Shown here piece by piece: positions 42,461-54,939 of a stretch of DNA of 64,000 bases (position 1 is the stretch's first letter; each line of letters opens with the position of its first letter). This DNA comes from Manihot esculenta (Eukaryota; Streptophyta; Magnoliopsida; Malpighiales; Euphorbiaceae): NCBI RefSeq assembly GCF_001659605.2, contig NC_035164.2, positions 335,001-399,000 of the forward strand. Reading direction: 5' to 3'. The notes beneath the pieces are model-generated. The model worked only from the letters and a program-made list of their open reading frames with translations, did not search any database and was not told where the DNA came from. The position numbers and the translations under genes are program-made.

Positions 42461-45114
42461 TCAATGTCTTGAACTTGTCAAGGTCCTGCGGTCTCCTCTT
42501 TTTCCCACTACCCTGGGCTTCAAAGCATCTCCTTGCAGAACTGGTGAACTATCTGAAACTGCACTCTTAGAATCTTGCAAAGTCCCCCACTGCCTTGTTG
42601 GACTAGAAAAGATCTGTATAGGTTGCCTTCTTGAACCAGGTAAAATGGTGTCTCTAAGGCTCTTCACCGATCTATGTTGCATGATTTCATCTTCATTCTC
42701 CTGCATTTGAGAATGGGAATCAAGTTCAGATAGCCTTTCCCTGTCAGACACATCTGATTTTTCCTTATTTTTACTAATGAAATCCCTATTAGGACCATCT
42801 GTGCTATTAGAATTTCTTCTTTGTAAACAGATGCTTCCCCATTGAATATTTTCACAGAAAGACTTTCTCCCCTTAAAATTTATATCTAATGAGACTCGGT
42901 TCAGATTATCTAAAGCATCACTATCACAAGCATAACTCCAGTTGTAGCTTTTGCTGTTGTTGTCCATGTTTAATTCAATGGAGTGAAGATCACTATCAGC
43001 TGAATCATCTCCATCAGGAACTTCCCCATTTTCTATTACCCCTTCGTTTCGTTCTTTCTCAGCCCTTGGTGATGATCCATTTTGTATTTCTTTCAAATAA
43101 GCCTGAAACTCTTTAATTCCTTCATAATTTGGAAAGCCATGACAACTTTCTTTACCTGGTACTTTTTCTTTGAGGTAGGACTCAAGCTCATCTTTTAGCC
43201 TCTCAACTGCTTCATTTTTCTCTTGAAAATGATATTTAGCCTCGGAGAGTTTCATCTGGACTCTTTCTTCACGCAGCACATCAACTAGCTGAAGCATTTC
43301 CCTTTCTTTTTCCATCTCCTCCCTGACTTTAGCAGATTCTATTTTCAATTCTTCAACCTCAGCTTTGTCTTCTCCAACGCCTCTGGCTAACTCATCGCAC
43401 ACTTGCTCCAATATCTCCTTTGCCCTCTTCTCACTCTCAAGCTCTTCCAAGGCCTGGGACAGAGATGCCTTTGTATCTGCTAATTCTTTTCCAAGCTTCA
43501 TATTCAACCTCTCCGTCTGTCTTCTTAATTTCTTCTCTACTTCAAGCTCTTCTGCAACACAAGCTATGGCATTGTGAATCTTATCTCGTTCTTTGCTTTT
43601 CCAAGCTGCTTTTTCTTCTTCAAAATGCATCACAATGATCTCAATCTCATTGCGGTTAGGGCGCTGTTCTTTAATCAATTGATCAACCTGTAACCAGGCT
43701 CGATCAAGCTCAACACGAGCTGCTGACACTACGGACATTCCTGAAGAATGCTGCTCATCAAGACCCCAAATACGATTCAGAACTTTTAGAAGCTCTTTAG
43801 ATGCAACCAAGCCATTACTAATATCCTTCAATCGGGCTCTAATTCCAGTTACACATTCCTTGTGTCTCTTGCTTTTGGTATGAGTTTCAGTCTGCATTTT
43901 AGTGGAATTATGAGGTCAGGATTGTGTAAATTGTAAAAAGTCATATGAAATGCAATCATGGGAATTCAAAAGGGTTTAACATTTTCCAAGAACTCAGATT
44001 ACCAGTCGTTCTCTAAAAAGAAATATCAGACGAAATAATAGTGTATTTGAAAGCTATATTTGTTGAATCCCACATCCAAATGGATAGGGGATAACGTGCC
44101 TAAGTGCCTTAGACACTCCTCCCTTGATTTTTTGGATGAGTTAGAACTTGCTCAAATTTAACATGTATAGAGCACCTAAGAGTGTTTGGGATAAGGTAAC
44201 GTGCCTTAGAAGAGCTTTAGACATTCTCTAATTTTTTGCTGAGTTAGACTTGGCTCAAATTTAACAAACTTTGGTGGAGCCATTATCAGAAACATAAATC
44301 AAAATATGCACTACAGACATGTTCCTCTTTCTATCCTAAAATCATGCTAGAAAATTTTGAAACATGAAACATTATTTGAAAACGACCCAACACAAAGAGA
44401 AATGTAATATTTTATTATAATCATTTTATGATGCATTGTATATGGGCCTTATCATAAACAATATTTGAGTAAATTCTCACAAAGAACAATACCTCCATCA
44501 AACTTACATTACTAAGAGAGTCCAAGCCTCCCACATTATAATCAGTCACCTCAACTTTCTTTCTAGAAACTGATGCCCTTCTTCTATGACCATGTACTCT
44601 AGATCGATCCATCTTCTGCATAATTCAGAAACAATGATTTTAATATGTTAGACTAATAACACAAGATCACATCCAATTGTATATAAGAAAACAGAAACGA
44701 AACCTCAGAAATCTGAGTGTAAGATGGATCCAACAAATTTGGGAACTTTTCAACTTTTTCTCTGCTTCTCAGCTCTTTATTATCTCCTTTCGCTTCTAAA
44801 TCCTTTCTAACTCTCTGAGAAGGAATGTTATTGATCCCCCATAAAGTGGCAGCCAATTTTCTTGCAGAAACTGACGCGTCCTTAGCGTTGTCCCCACTTT
44901 GAGAGAGAGGACACTTGGTGGATTCTGCATTTGGAACTGATAAAGTTGGAGACTTGGTGCTTGTTTTCCACGTTGGAACAGAAGTAGTAGACCCACCTCT
45001 CTTTCCAACTAGAATTGTTCGCTTGAATCTGTACTTTTGGGCTAGCGAGGAGGAGGAGGAGGAGGAATTTCCTCGCTTTCTGATCTTGCCATGCTCTCTG
45101 CTTTTTGCCTCCAT
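42461..45114 (-). CDS. Plant coiled-coil protein, At5g41620/USO1-like family, three exons, 654 aa
   Basis: Exons on the - strand: 44704-45114 (137 codons), 44493-44615 (41 codons), 42461-43891 (476 codons plus TGA); all junctions are in phase 0 with GT-AG sites. The N-terminus is basic and serine-rich (KRTILVGKRGG) and carries the family motif SARKLAATLWGIN near residues 84-96. Exon 2 has RRRASVSRKK. Exon 3 opens with TKSKRHKECVTGIRARL and WGLDEQHSSGMSVVSA (Trp220). A long coiled coil follows (~235-425) with highly charged heptads (EEEKAAWKSKERDKI, AEELEVEKKLRRQTERLN, KVREEMEKEREMLQL). The Ser/Asn/Asp-rich tail is disordered. The molecular function is not established; links to cytoskeleton or trafficking are by similarity only. 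Exon boundaries come from frame and signals, not transcripts. Confidence 0.9.
44089..44265. repeat. Imperfect tandem duplication in intron 2 of the coiled-coil gene
   Basis: Two related segments share ACGTGCCTWAG, TTAGACA, ATTTTTTG, GAGTTAGA and GCTCAAATTTAAC in the same order, about 105 bases apart. Possibly part of a small non-coding transposon; ends not defined. Confidence 0.6.
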
Positions 45115-46841
45115 ATATTCAGCAGTTGAAGACCCTATGGCTGTTTGAGTATTAGCAAATAATTAAAATTTTACTGAGAAGGTTGAGGTCTAATGTAAAT
45201 ATGAAAGCTTCGCAATAATTTTGGAATTGCAATGGGAAACTTGTGTGTGAGGTTCATGAAGATACAATAAGGATTTTCTCTCTAAACCGCGGTATGTGGC
45301 TTTCAAGGTTTATGAAGATTGGAAATGGCAAAGAATTCAAAATGGGTAAGAGGAGAAACTTTGGGAGCTAAACAGGATGATGATGATAGAAGAGTCTTTT
45401 TGGCAAGTCGAAACTTATTGCCTTGAATTCCTCAAAGGAGAAAAAGAAAGGGGCAACAGAAGATTCAGTGTAGAGATAAAAAGAAAGAAAGTGAAGAAGA
45501 GAGAGAGAGAGGAATGGAAATATTGGTGGCTTTTGTTTCAGAGAAATTGAGAGGGAAATAAAGAATGAAAATGCAAAAGCATTAGAAGTAATCTCTGTGA
45601 ATTGCACACCGGTCATAAAAAGAAGAGAAAAGGGGACGTGGCGTACACGCTAGAATAATGCAGTCAATCAGTGACGTGCATGTGTATTCTTGATTGTTTA
45701 TTTATTTTATAACAATTACAAAATGAGATTTTTTTTTTTACAACGATTAGAGTGTACGTATTCAATCATCTTATTAATTGAATTAAAAAAAAATAAGAAA
45801 GAATAATAATTATTTCTTTAATTTTAAAAAACACATTAAAACCTTTTATATATTATTTATTAATTTTAATAATTAAATATTAAAAAAAATTTAAATAATA
45901 TCCATCAAAGAAATTAATTAGTTTAATTTTTATAAAATTAAAAAATTAATTAATTTTATTTATATTATAAAAATTAAATAATAAAATATTTTAACATTTA
46001 AAATTAATAAATAATTAATTAATAGATTTTTTAATAATTTAGAGATAATTAATGAATTTTTTAAATTAATAAATTTCACTCTTAAATTAAATAGTTATTT
46101 TTTAAAAAAATATAATGCTCTCTTTATTTTATAATTTTTTATTTTATATAAATTAATAAAGATAATATTTTATTAATTTTTTAATTATATTCTTTTAAAA
46201 TATTAAATTTTAATAATTAATGAGAAATTATTTTTAAAATAAAATAAAATAAAATAAATTCTAATGGTTAATTTATATGTTAATTATATATAAATAATAA
46301 TTTTAAAAGTAAAAAATAGATAAAAATTATAATAGAAAAAGAACACTAACAATCTGTTAGCTGGGCTTGTATTGATGAAGGTGTGAGTGCCACAGCCAGT
46401 ACATCCCATGCCAGTCCATCGTTAATAAAATCAAATAATAAGAGAAAACTTCAGTGAGGTAGAGGGGCCCACTAACGGCTCTGAAAAATTATAGTGGAAA
46501 ACAAGTGATATGGGCAGGTGACTTGTTGTTGGATTAAGGGCTATAGGGCCCCCAGTCCCACCACTCCCCATTGTTGTCCCTTTCTTAGGGCAGTTATTGT
46601 GATTGGTAATCCAATTGAATTCAATTTTATCTCCTTATTTCTTACCAAGAACACATGCCATGGACCCCATCCCCCTATTTACTGCTACAGTACTAAATGA
46701 GACGAGACCTTCAAAATACAAATCCAACAGCTATCTTTGAATTTAGAATCTGCTCAAGTTAATGAGTTTGAATCCATTCAATATTAAAGACAAATATTTC
46801 TCACATTTTATTTCTATTAAATATTGAAAATGGAATTAAAT

Positions 46842-46844
<3 letters not shown>
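45115..46844. other. Upstream region of the coiled-coil gene and spacer
   Basis: 45115-45650 probably holds the 5' UTR and promoter of the - strand gene (a GA-rich run GAGAGAGAGAGAGG near 45500 suits a plant core promoter). 45700-46330 is extremely AT-rich. 46360-46720 is a less AT-rich island with no long frame or family match. Confidence 0.5.

Positions 46845-46873
<29 letters not shown>
46845..46873. repeat. (AT)n microsatellite, about 14 units
   Basis: Uninterrupted AT dinucleotide run in AT-rich spacer. Confidence 0.95.
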
Positions 46874-46876
<3 letters not shown>

Positions 46877-48638
46877 CTTTTATTGATTATTACTTGCAAG
46901 GCAATTTAATCAAATTATTTAAAAAATGATGAATTTATAACTATATAACATAATTAAGAAATTTTGTTAAAAAACAGTTTAAAAATAATTTAATGACTTG
47001 TAATTATAATATGCTTATTCGGATTATTTTAAAGCGTGGAATGTTAGTTTTTAAGATTTTTAAAAATAAAAAAAATACTATTTAATTTTTATAGTATAAA
47101 AAAATTTACTAATTGATTTTTTAATTTTAAAAAAATTATATTAAAATAATTTTTAGCATTTTAAAAAATTTATAAATTAATTTTTTTATTAATTTTTTAT
47201 TAAATATTTTATTATTTAATTTTTATGATTTTAAAAAATTTATTAGTTATTTTTTCAAATTTTTAAAAAATTTATTAATTAATCTTTTCATATCATAGAC
47301 ATTTTAAATTTTTTTAAAATATTTAATAGATAAAATTAATTGAGGTAGACTAGTTAAATAGTAATTTTTCTTTTAAAAAAAATTATTTTAGAGTACAATA
47401 TACATATAATACAATTTTTTTAATTTTTAGGTTTAATCCATTGCCCCCTCTACATCTATTGTTTATTGGAAACCATTACATATCCTTAACTAATTATATC
47501 ATTTCATTGTATTTCTTTTCTCTTTTTAGTTTTTGCATACCCATTCTACCTGTGGAAATAGTATTGTTTTTTTTTATAGCATTATATAACTTTTTTTTCT
47601 TCCAATAATGGTTAATAATTTACTCTTGAAAATTTTTAGTTGGAAGCTTACTTAGGATATTAGAAACTTAATTATCTTAGAATTAGGGTCTTGTTAATTT
47701 AATATTCTTTTAACATATATTTGGTTTTTTATAATATTCCCTATAGAATCTATATAAAATCCATTATAATTATAATATAATCATTATATATGTAACAATT
47801 ATATTATAAAATTTCTTTAAATTTAACTAAATAACTACATAAAAAATTGGATTAACAATATATAAATATGTATTTTGATAATTGAGATCCAAAATGAGTT
47901 TAAAATTAAGTGTGTTTTGATAAACTCGTTTTCCTTTTTATTTTCATTCTTTTTTATTTTTTCGGACTGCACTGTCCTATATTCTTACTCATCTATCGTT
48001 TTACACCCTTACCCGTTTACATGAAAAATCTTTTCGAGCGTGTTTGCACCGTCCTACATCCTTTCTCATTTATCGTTTTACACTCTTATCCGTATGTTAT
48101 CTTCATACAAGTTGTTTATGTAAGTAAAATATTTTGATTCTTATTAAATAACTATTTAATTTTTTTTACCCTTAGACACAATTTTTATTATTGTAGACTT
48201 TATTTTAATACGGAGGTTGATTATTAGTGTCTTGAGCTCATTGAATCTTATTTGGCCTGTAGAATCAGATCTTAATTGGTCTGAGTATTGTCCTATGAAT
48301 GCGCTATGATCCGTATTAACTTGGCTCAAACCTCTTTAATTTGGACCGCAATAGGCCTGGTGATTGGACCCATTAGTCATACACATCTTAATGGTTGATA
48401 AAATGAATGAATCTAATTCAATTTCAAAACTTATTTATGTATATATATACAATAAAACTTTAGCAAATCATATATGAAAAATTTGTAGTACTAATGTAGG
48501 ACACAATACTAGTAAATTAAATTAATTATTAATGTGGAAGTGGCATTTCATTACACCCATGGGAGAGAGGAAACGAAGAGAAGTATTGTGATTCAGGCAA
48601 TTAGAGATTACAAATACAGATAACAGTAATTAACATAA
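46874..48638. other. AT-rich spacer between the coiled-coil gene and PSAO
   Basis: No supported coding frame. Contains a ~75-base imperfect tandem duplication at 47966-48110. 48560-48638 is probably the PSAO 3' UTR. Confidence 0.6.
47966..48110. repeat. Two-copy imperfect tandem repeat, ~75-base period
   Basis: The segments starting near 47967 and 48044 share TGCAC-GTCCTA-AT, CTCAT-TATCGTTTTACAC and CTTA-CCGT in order. Confidence 0.75.
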
Positions 48639-49330
48639 TTAAAAGTAGTCCTCAGTCCTTCCTTTGAACCCAATCTGCCCAAAGGTCAGGCACAAGAACA
48701 GCCCCAAGTGCCATGTGATCAACCACAACCTGCTCAAATCAATCATATTACAATCAAAGATTTTTGAAAAATTCTGAGAGAAATGAATTGAAGTAATTAC
48801 CAGAACTGAGAAGTGAGAGGAGGAGGAGAGGGGAAGTGGGCAAGCTCAGTGCCAATACTCTCGAAGAAGAGACCAGTCAAGCTCTTCCCATCGATGGCTG
48901 GTATGCTTGAAGGAGCTAGCCACCCTATCAACCCAAACCCTATCACATTCAGGTCCTTTCGCAGCCAATCCCTCTCAAAGCTTCTCACACAACAAACAAA
49001 ATCCCAATTCGATTATCAATATAACTTGTCATTATTAGTTTAATTATTTAATTAACACTTACGTACCACATGAACTTTCCTCCATTAGCACCTGTTTGTC
49101 TCAGTAGGTTTCTTTCTGTCACTGCTGATTTCACAAACCCTGAGACAGATATATAACAATTAATCTTAATTTGCATATATATAAAGTAGCTAGAAATGAA
49201 ATGCTGTACTAATTGTACCTGAGCTAAGGGAGACTCTCTTGGGTGAAGAAATGGGACTACGAGATGACAGTGAGCTACTGCCCAGCCCAACCACAGTTGA
49301 AGTTGAAGAGGTAGGAAATGTAGTTGCCAT
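48639..49330 (-). CDS. PSAO: Photosystem I subunit O (PsaO), four exons, 151 aa
   Basis: Exons on the - strand: 49219-49330, 49067-49139, 48801-48980, 48639-48729 (456 nt with stop), all GT-AG. Residues 1 to ~50 are a Ser/Thr-rich chloroplast transit peptide (MATTFPTSSTSTVVGLGSSS). The mature part reads CFERDWLRKDLNVIGFGLIGW, APSSIPAIDGKSLTGLFFES and IGTELAHFPSPPPLTSQFW; the last exon gives LWLITWHLGLFLCLTFGQIG and ends RTEDYF. These match plant PsaO almost throughout. PsaO is a two-helix thylakoid membrane subunit of photosystem I on the light-harvesting-complex docking side, with PsaH and PsaL, and helps state transitions. Two hydrophobic helices are visible (~NVIGFGLIGWLAP and LWLITWHLGLFLCLTF). 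Single intact copy; nothing odd. Confidence 0.97.
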
Positions 49331-52069
49331 TTTCTTTCTTCTTTTTCTTGTTGGTTTAGAATGAACAGATCATATCAGGTATATGGGAAGAAAATAACAA
49401 AGCAGAAAACAGAAAACTATTGAAAATTTGGTAGATATGATTAAGATTTTGTGGAAGAGGAAGATTGCATGGATGGGTTGTCGATCAATGGGTTTGTGCC
49501 ACGTTGGACTTGCATGGATAATGTGGGGTCCTTTTTCTCTATTGATCCGAGATCACTAATAGGTTATTTTGTTAAGACTTGGGATGAGGATGAGCTGCTC
49601 TGAGGTTTGACATAAATCGTATATATAAATATGAGGGAGGTTCTATTTATTTATTTTATTTATTTATATATAGGAGGTCCAAATATTATGTGAAAAAATC
49701 CATATTTAAAAACATTTTATATATTAATTAATTTATAAAATAAATTTATACATTAATCAAACAGACATGAAAAAAAAAAAAAATAGCTCACATATCAAGT
49801 AGATATATATTTATAGCCTTCATGCTAATGTACGATAATTTAATTGACTTATTTTTTTCAAGTGTAATTAAATAATTAAAAAACTTTGGCATTTTTATCT
49901 TAAAAATAATTATTTTTATAGTAAAAAAAACTTCTGTGTATTATCAATTATCATTAAAAGTATTAAATTTCCATTAAATACAAAAAAATCACTTTCATCA
50001 TTTTCAAATATCACCATCGCCACCACCAACATCTTTAATTTATTATATTTTATGAAACTCCAAATGAATTTTATAATAAGATTAGAGAAAGGGAATATTA
50101 TTTTAGATGCTACTAGGAAAAAAATAGTATTTTTATAGTAAAATTCACTAAATTTAACTTTAATAATTATTAGATTAGATTTGAGAATTCACAGTAAAAA
50201 TAAATTCAGATAAATTTTTATAAAATCACATAAAAATTTAATTTATTTTAAAAATAAAAAATTTTTAAGTTAAAAAAAATTAAATTCTTCCTCCATAAAT
50301 AAGAGAATTAATAAAAAAAAATCAATTGAATTGAATTTTTATCAATTTTTTAATTTCAAATAAAAGAATAAAAATAATTATTGTTGAAGTAATATCTATT
50401 TTCTAAATAGTTATGATGATAATCTACACTAATACATTTTCTATGGGAATGAGTTTTATCATAATTTAATTCTAACAGTGAAAGAGATTGACGATTTCAC
50501 TTCTTTAAATGATGCTTAATATAAGAAAGTGTAGATGAAAAGGTGATAGCTCAACCAATCTACCATAGAAGCTCCCTAAATCAAGATGCCTTCTCTTATT
50601 ATGTGTTAGGACTATATTTTATAATGGTTAAAAAAATTTAACATAATGAAATGTTCCTTTTTTATTTTTTATTTATAACTTCTTTAACATTTTGACAATA
50701 AATTTGTACAGAGCATCATCAATTAATTAAAACAAATAAAAAATAATATATTTAGTTTTTAATATTGTTTTAAATTACAATTGGAAAATCCAACATTTGG
50801 ATCTTCGGCAAATATAGATTTCGTTTAAAAATTGAAATTCTGCAATTCTGATCGCTTCAGTTTTAAAATGAAATCATAAACTTGGGGCCGCTAGATAGTT
50901 GCTTTTCTTTGTATGTAGATAAGGCCCATGCAATTTTCTTTCACAATTTTTGTCTTTGTTGAAGGTTCATCAACCCAAAAATAAAAAGCCCACTTTTAAA
51001 ACAAGCTTTACAAGCTTTATGATTGGAGGGATGTAAATAACTCAAATTAATTAATATAAGTTATTTGAGATTTGGCTTTATAAAAATATAGTCGGCACGA
51101 TTCATTTTCTAAATGAGTTAAGATTAAATTCAACTTTTAGTCTCGTTTATGCTGAATTTAAAATTTTTAATATTCAATTTGTTAAAATTCATAAATTTGA
51201 CTCTTAAACTTATAAATAGATTAATGAATTGACTTGTTGAGTAGACTCATGAATAAATTCGTTAAATAGTCTAAATTCAATATCACAAAAGAATTGAGTT
51301 TAAACTTGACTCTGCATAAATTTTCATGAGTTAAATTAAGCCTTCTAAAATTAAACTCTCAAATTTTATTACACTCTTAAAGGTTGCAGAAGTTCAGCTC
51401 ATGAATTTATTTTTCACATATTGTACGGATAGGTTTACATATGTATATTTATTTAATTAAAATTATTTAATTTAAAATTTATTAATTTTAAATTAAAATT
51501 TATTATAAATTTAAATGAATTAAATTATTTATAAACTATTTAGAATTAAACTTATAAAATCTCAATTTATTTTACCTCATTTACTAAATAAATCAAAACC
51601 ATATTTATTAATATTTGAATCGAATTTGAAATGAATAAAAATCAAACTAAAAAAAAACATTTGATAAACTAAATTTATACTTTTTAAAATTCAACTTAAT
51701 ATACTCTATTTTTTCTTATGAAAAGTAATTTATTTTGAAAAACAATGAATATTAATAAAATTAGTGATATTAATAAGATTTAATTTAATTTTCAATTTGA
51801 CTAAAAACTATTTCTTATTATCCATTTTTTTTAAAAAAATCTCATAATAAAAAATTATCCCAACAAATAAAAGCTTAAAATTTTAAGATAAATTATACTT
51901 TATTCTCTGAATTTGGGTGTATTTTTAGAATTGAATATTTAAATCTCTTTATAATTAATCGTTTAAATTATATATCATTCAATTTATTTCTTGCAACTAA
52001 AAGCATAAAAATATATATATATTATCCCTTTCTAAAGGATAAATTAGACTTTAGTTCTTAATGTTGCTG
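49331..52069. other. PSAO upstream region and AT-rich spacer
   Basis: The first ~200 bases are likely PSAO 5' UTR and promoter. The rest is AT-rich (long A/T runs, TATATA tracts near 49620-49680 and 52010-52025), with no supported frame or LTR end. Confidence 0.6.
49499..49523 (-). promoter_or_regulatory. G-box-like and I-box-like motifs upstream of PSAO
   Basis: CCACGTTGG (49499-49507) holds an ACGT core and GGATAATG (49516-49523) a GATAA core, 170-195 bases upstream of the ATG. ACGT plus GATAA pairs are known light-response modules in photosynthesis gene promoters. Motifs this short occur by chance, so this is suggestive only. Confidence 0.35.
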
Positions 52070-52822
52070 AGATTAGATTGATAATGTGGTCGGAATGGGA
52101 TTATGTTGTGACTGGCTAGAACCTACAAGGGAGAAAAATTATGAGGCAGTGGTGGGTGTCCACGGCGGCCACTCCAACACTTAAGTCAGTATCATTATGA
52201 GTAGAGAGAATGCAATAAATTGCTTAGAGTTTTAGTATTAGAGAATAACGTACTTTTACCTTTGTGATCGTTTCCCCTTTTATACTGTAAAAAGATGGAG
52301 ATAAATATAGCATTTTCTGAGAATCCAGCGATGATGCAGCCAGATGCTCGATAATGGATATCGCCAGCTAATGGGTTGGTGATCCCACAATCATAGACAA
52401 AACAAGAATGTACCTAGTAACGGTAACCATGTGCCAAGACTCAGCCTATCAGGGGAGGGCGAGTCTTGATGATGGTCCGGGTGTTAAAATGTATGGGTCT
52501 CCCTTTCTGTAGAGGAACCGCGTCTCTCACTTGTCAGATCCCTGCCACGTGGTTCCTATTTTGTGGTGACAACTCATAGCTTACTTTGAGCAAATGTTAT
52601 GTAACATTAGAGGTTTTCCGCCGATCTTCGACTCTTTAAGTTTGAAGGTGACTGTTTGTCTTTCCGATTTAGGACACATGGCATGATCTCAGTTGTGAGC
52701 ATTGTTTCTCTTGCCTATAGTCACTTTATCTTCTGTGCGGCATTCAATGCTTTGTCGACTGAGGTAACCAAATCAGTGTGGACGATATCATCATGATCTA
52801 CCAAATCTGTATGGAGGATATA
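52070..52822. repeat. Anonymous low-AT block, left part
   Basis: Composition shifts sharply from the AT-rich spacer. It includes GTGGGTGTCCACGGCGGCCACTCC (an inverted GTG/CAC, GGCC-rich motif near 52151-52174). The block continues at 54340 after the inserted solo LTR. I suspect the distal part of an old transposon, family not identified; no coding capacity seen. Confidence 0.4.
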
Positions 52823-54339
52823 TGTTGGGAAATCCAGAGATTATTGTAACCCAAATTGCGTAGCAGAAAAATAAAAATCTCTTATTTCCTTTTCCAGAAT
52901 CCGAGTGCTTCGTTTATTTCAAATGAAGGATATGAGACTAACCTGTTAATCTCGTCGAGAAGATACAATGCCGAATTGATGGTGCTGCCTTTTCAAACGA
53001 ACACCCTCAATGGTATCCACACGAACATCTTCTATCCTTCTAGAATGCTAGCTCTCTCAAGGATGGATAGATTATGTGCTCCACAATCTGCAACTGTTAG
53101 ACTGAATTTTCTAAAAACCATCATCACTCCACAATTCGTAGAAGGAGTATTTATATATTTCAGTCTTTTGTTTCCCACAACTCTTTTCCTAAAAGAGTTG
53201 TGTTCAGAGCCCACTATCACAATCTCACAGATACTCAAATATCTTATGTGATAGAGTCCTTTATCTGTAACAGTTACAGATAGACTGCAGATCTTTTAAA
53301 TATTATTATCTTATAATAATAAATAATTAATAATAATAATAACACTTTATTATTATCAATTAATATTAATAATAATAACACTTTATTATTATTAATTATA
53401 TTAATAATTAATAATAATAACACTTTATTATTATTAATTATATTAATGGGCTTTGGGCTTTTAGCCCATTAATATGTTATAGCACATCAATAACGTTCTT
53501 TTGTGTGTGACCCAATAGGTTCACATTAATTAGCAATAGGCCTAGTCCCACAAGGCCCATAAGTCATAAGTGGCCTCTAGCAAGATATTATGACTACCCA
53601 ACTAATATGAGGATCAATAGTCCGATAAAGGCTAATAAATAGAACATGTATTAATACCTTTGTCACACGATATCTAGTTTGAACATAAGTCATGGTCAAT
53701 GTCAAACTTATAATGTTCAAACTTATGATTTCTCGATCTCTAAGTAGACTGATAAATTCAAATGATATTGATCACACTATCAATTCATTTGAGCACGGCT
53801 ATGCATTTTTCAGTCTCACTTATCGAGGGACCCAGGAGATATCTCTCTCAAAGAGAGAGACAAATCCTATCTTAATTGTTAAGTATCCTCTACATAATTT
53901 CTATTATGCTCAATCATAACCTTTATGACTGTCCGATTAAAGACAATGTTTGGTTATGTCAAAACATAATAGTCCTTATGTTGGAAACTATGACAATCTC
54001 AAGTCAAAGGATTAAGACATAACTACTTTGAGATTCACTTATGATAGTAACCCATGTAGTGATCTCAATGTAGGTCCATCCAATACTTTGTTCTCTAACA
54101 AGTGTCTATGATTATTGAATTATATCAACATATACATAATCATCTCATGATTATCAATCAATAATCATACTAGCTATATTTTATTATTATCAACATAATA
54201 ATAACTAACTAGGGATGTTAATCATTATTACGTAACATGCAAACAAATAATAATGATAATAATAAAAACCTCTTTTATTAATAACCAAAATGACATACAA
54301 AAAAGTCCAAGATAATGGCCTAGGGCAAATACACTAACA
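52823..54339 (-). mobile_element. Solo LTR of an Angela-like Ty1/copia element, 1517 bp
   Basis: On the - strand it starts TGTTAGTGTATTTGCCCTAG and ends GGATTTCCCAACA. The start resembles Angela/BARE LTRs (TGTTGG...TGCCCTAGAGGC). Flanks ATATA (52818-52822) and ATATC (54340-54344) could be a degenerate 5-bp duplication. No primer site or coding interior follows either end, so it is read as solo. The 131-codon + strand frame at 52856-53251 has no family features. Confidence 0.75.
53300..53475. repeat. TAA-rich tandem repeats and hairpin inside the Angela-like LTR
   Basis: About three ~45-base units of AATAATAATAACACTTTATTATTATTA-type sequence (broken here by variants), followed by a hairpin with arms ATATTAATGGGCT / AGCCCATTAATAT near 53439-53474. 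Confidence 0.8.
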
Positions 54340-54939
54340 ATATCATCATATCTTTCGAAAAACAACTGAAGGTGGGCCTTCGTGAAGGTGCAAGTATACT
54401 GCTTAGCTGTGTCATTGGCTGAGGACTACAACCAGCTGACTATAATGGCTTTTCAACATCACAACCCCTGGGGAGATTGGATTTTGCGAGATTGATTCCG
54501 AGGGCAAGGAAAAGAAGGAGTCGGAGAGATAGCTCTTCTCATGGCCTTTCAGACAACTTTCTCTCATAGGATGAGATATATTTTAAGGATTTTGATGTAA
54601 TAGAGACTTTTGATATAATGGAGACTTTATTTAAGTCCCTTTCTTAACTCCTTATAACTTTTTTTAATTGTTTCGTATGCTTTTGTGTGCTTCCTTTGTT
54701 GCTATCATTTTTGTCAACGAAGAGGCCTAAGGCGTATCTTCTTTAATGCCCGTTTAGTCATAAAATAGTTACTGAAAAATAGGATTGATACCTAGGCCTG
54801 TGGCCGGCAGACTGTCATCCTTCTGTCGTAAAACACATTAGGTGGATTTAAGAATAAGGATCTTTCACCCAATCTAGTTCTTTGTTTGACGTCTTCATCC
54901 TTTGTCTTTTCGGGGGTTGGTATATCCGCCTTTTCTACT
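54340..54939. repeat. Anonymous low-AT block, right part
   Basis: Continues 52070-52822 beyond the solo LTR. GATGTAATAGAGACTTTTGATATAATGGAGACTT (an 18-base duplication, near 54594-54628) is the only local repeat seen. Ends at the start of the next Tekay LTR. Confidence 0.4.

Noticed and set aside
45368..45616. 82-codon - strand frame upstream of the coiled-coil gene
   Set aside because: Ser/Leu/Phe-rich translation of a GA/CT-rich 5' UTR or promoter region; no conserved protein.
46360..46720. Less AT-rich island that could be an unrecognised gene or RNA
   Set aside because: No frame over 60 codons with family features and no tRNA-like or snoRNA-like fold evident; left as spacer.
52856..53251. 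131-codon + strand frame
   Set aside because: It lies in the Angela-like solo LTR, opposite its orientation, with no domain features.
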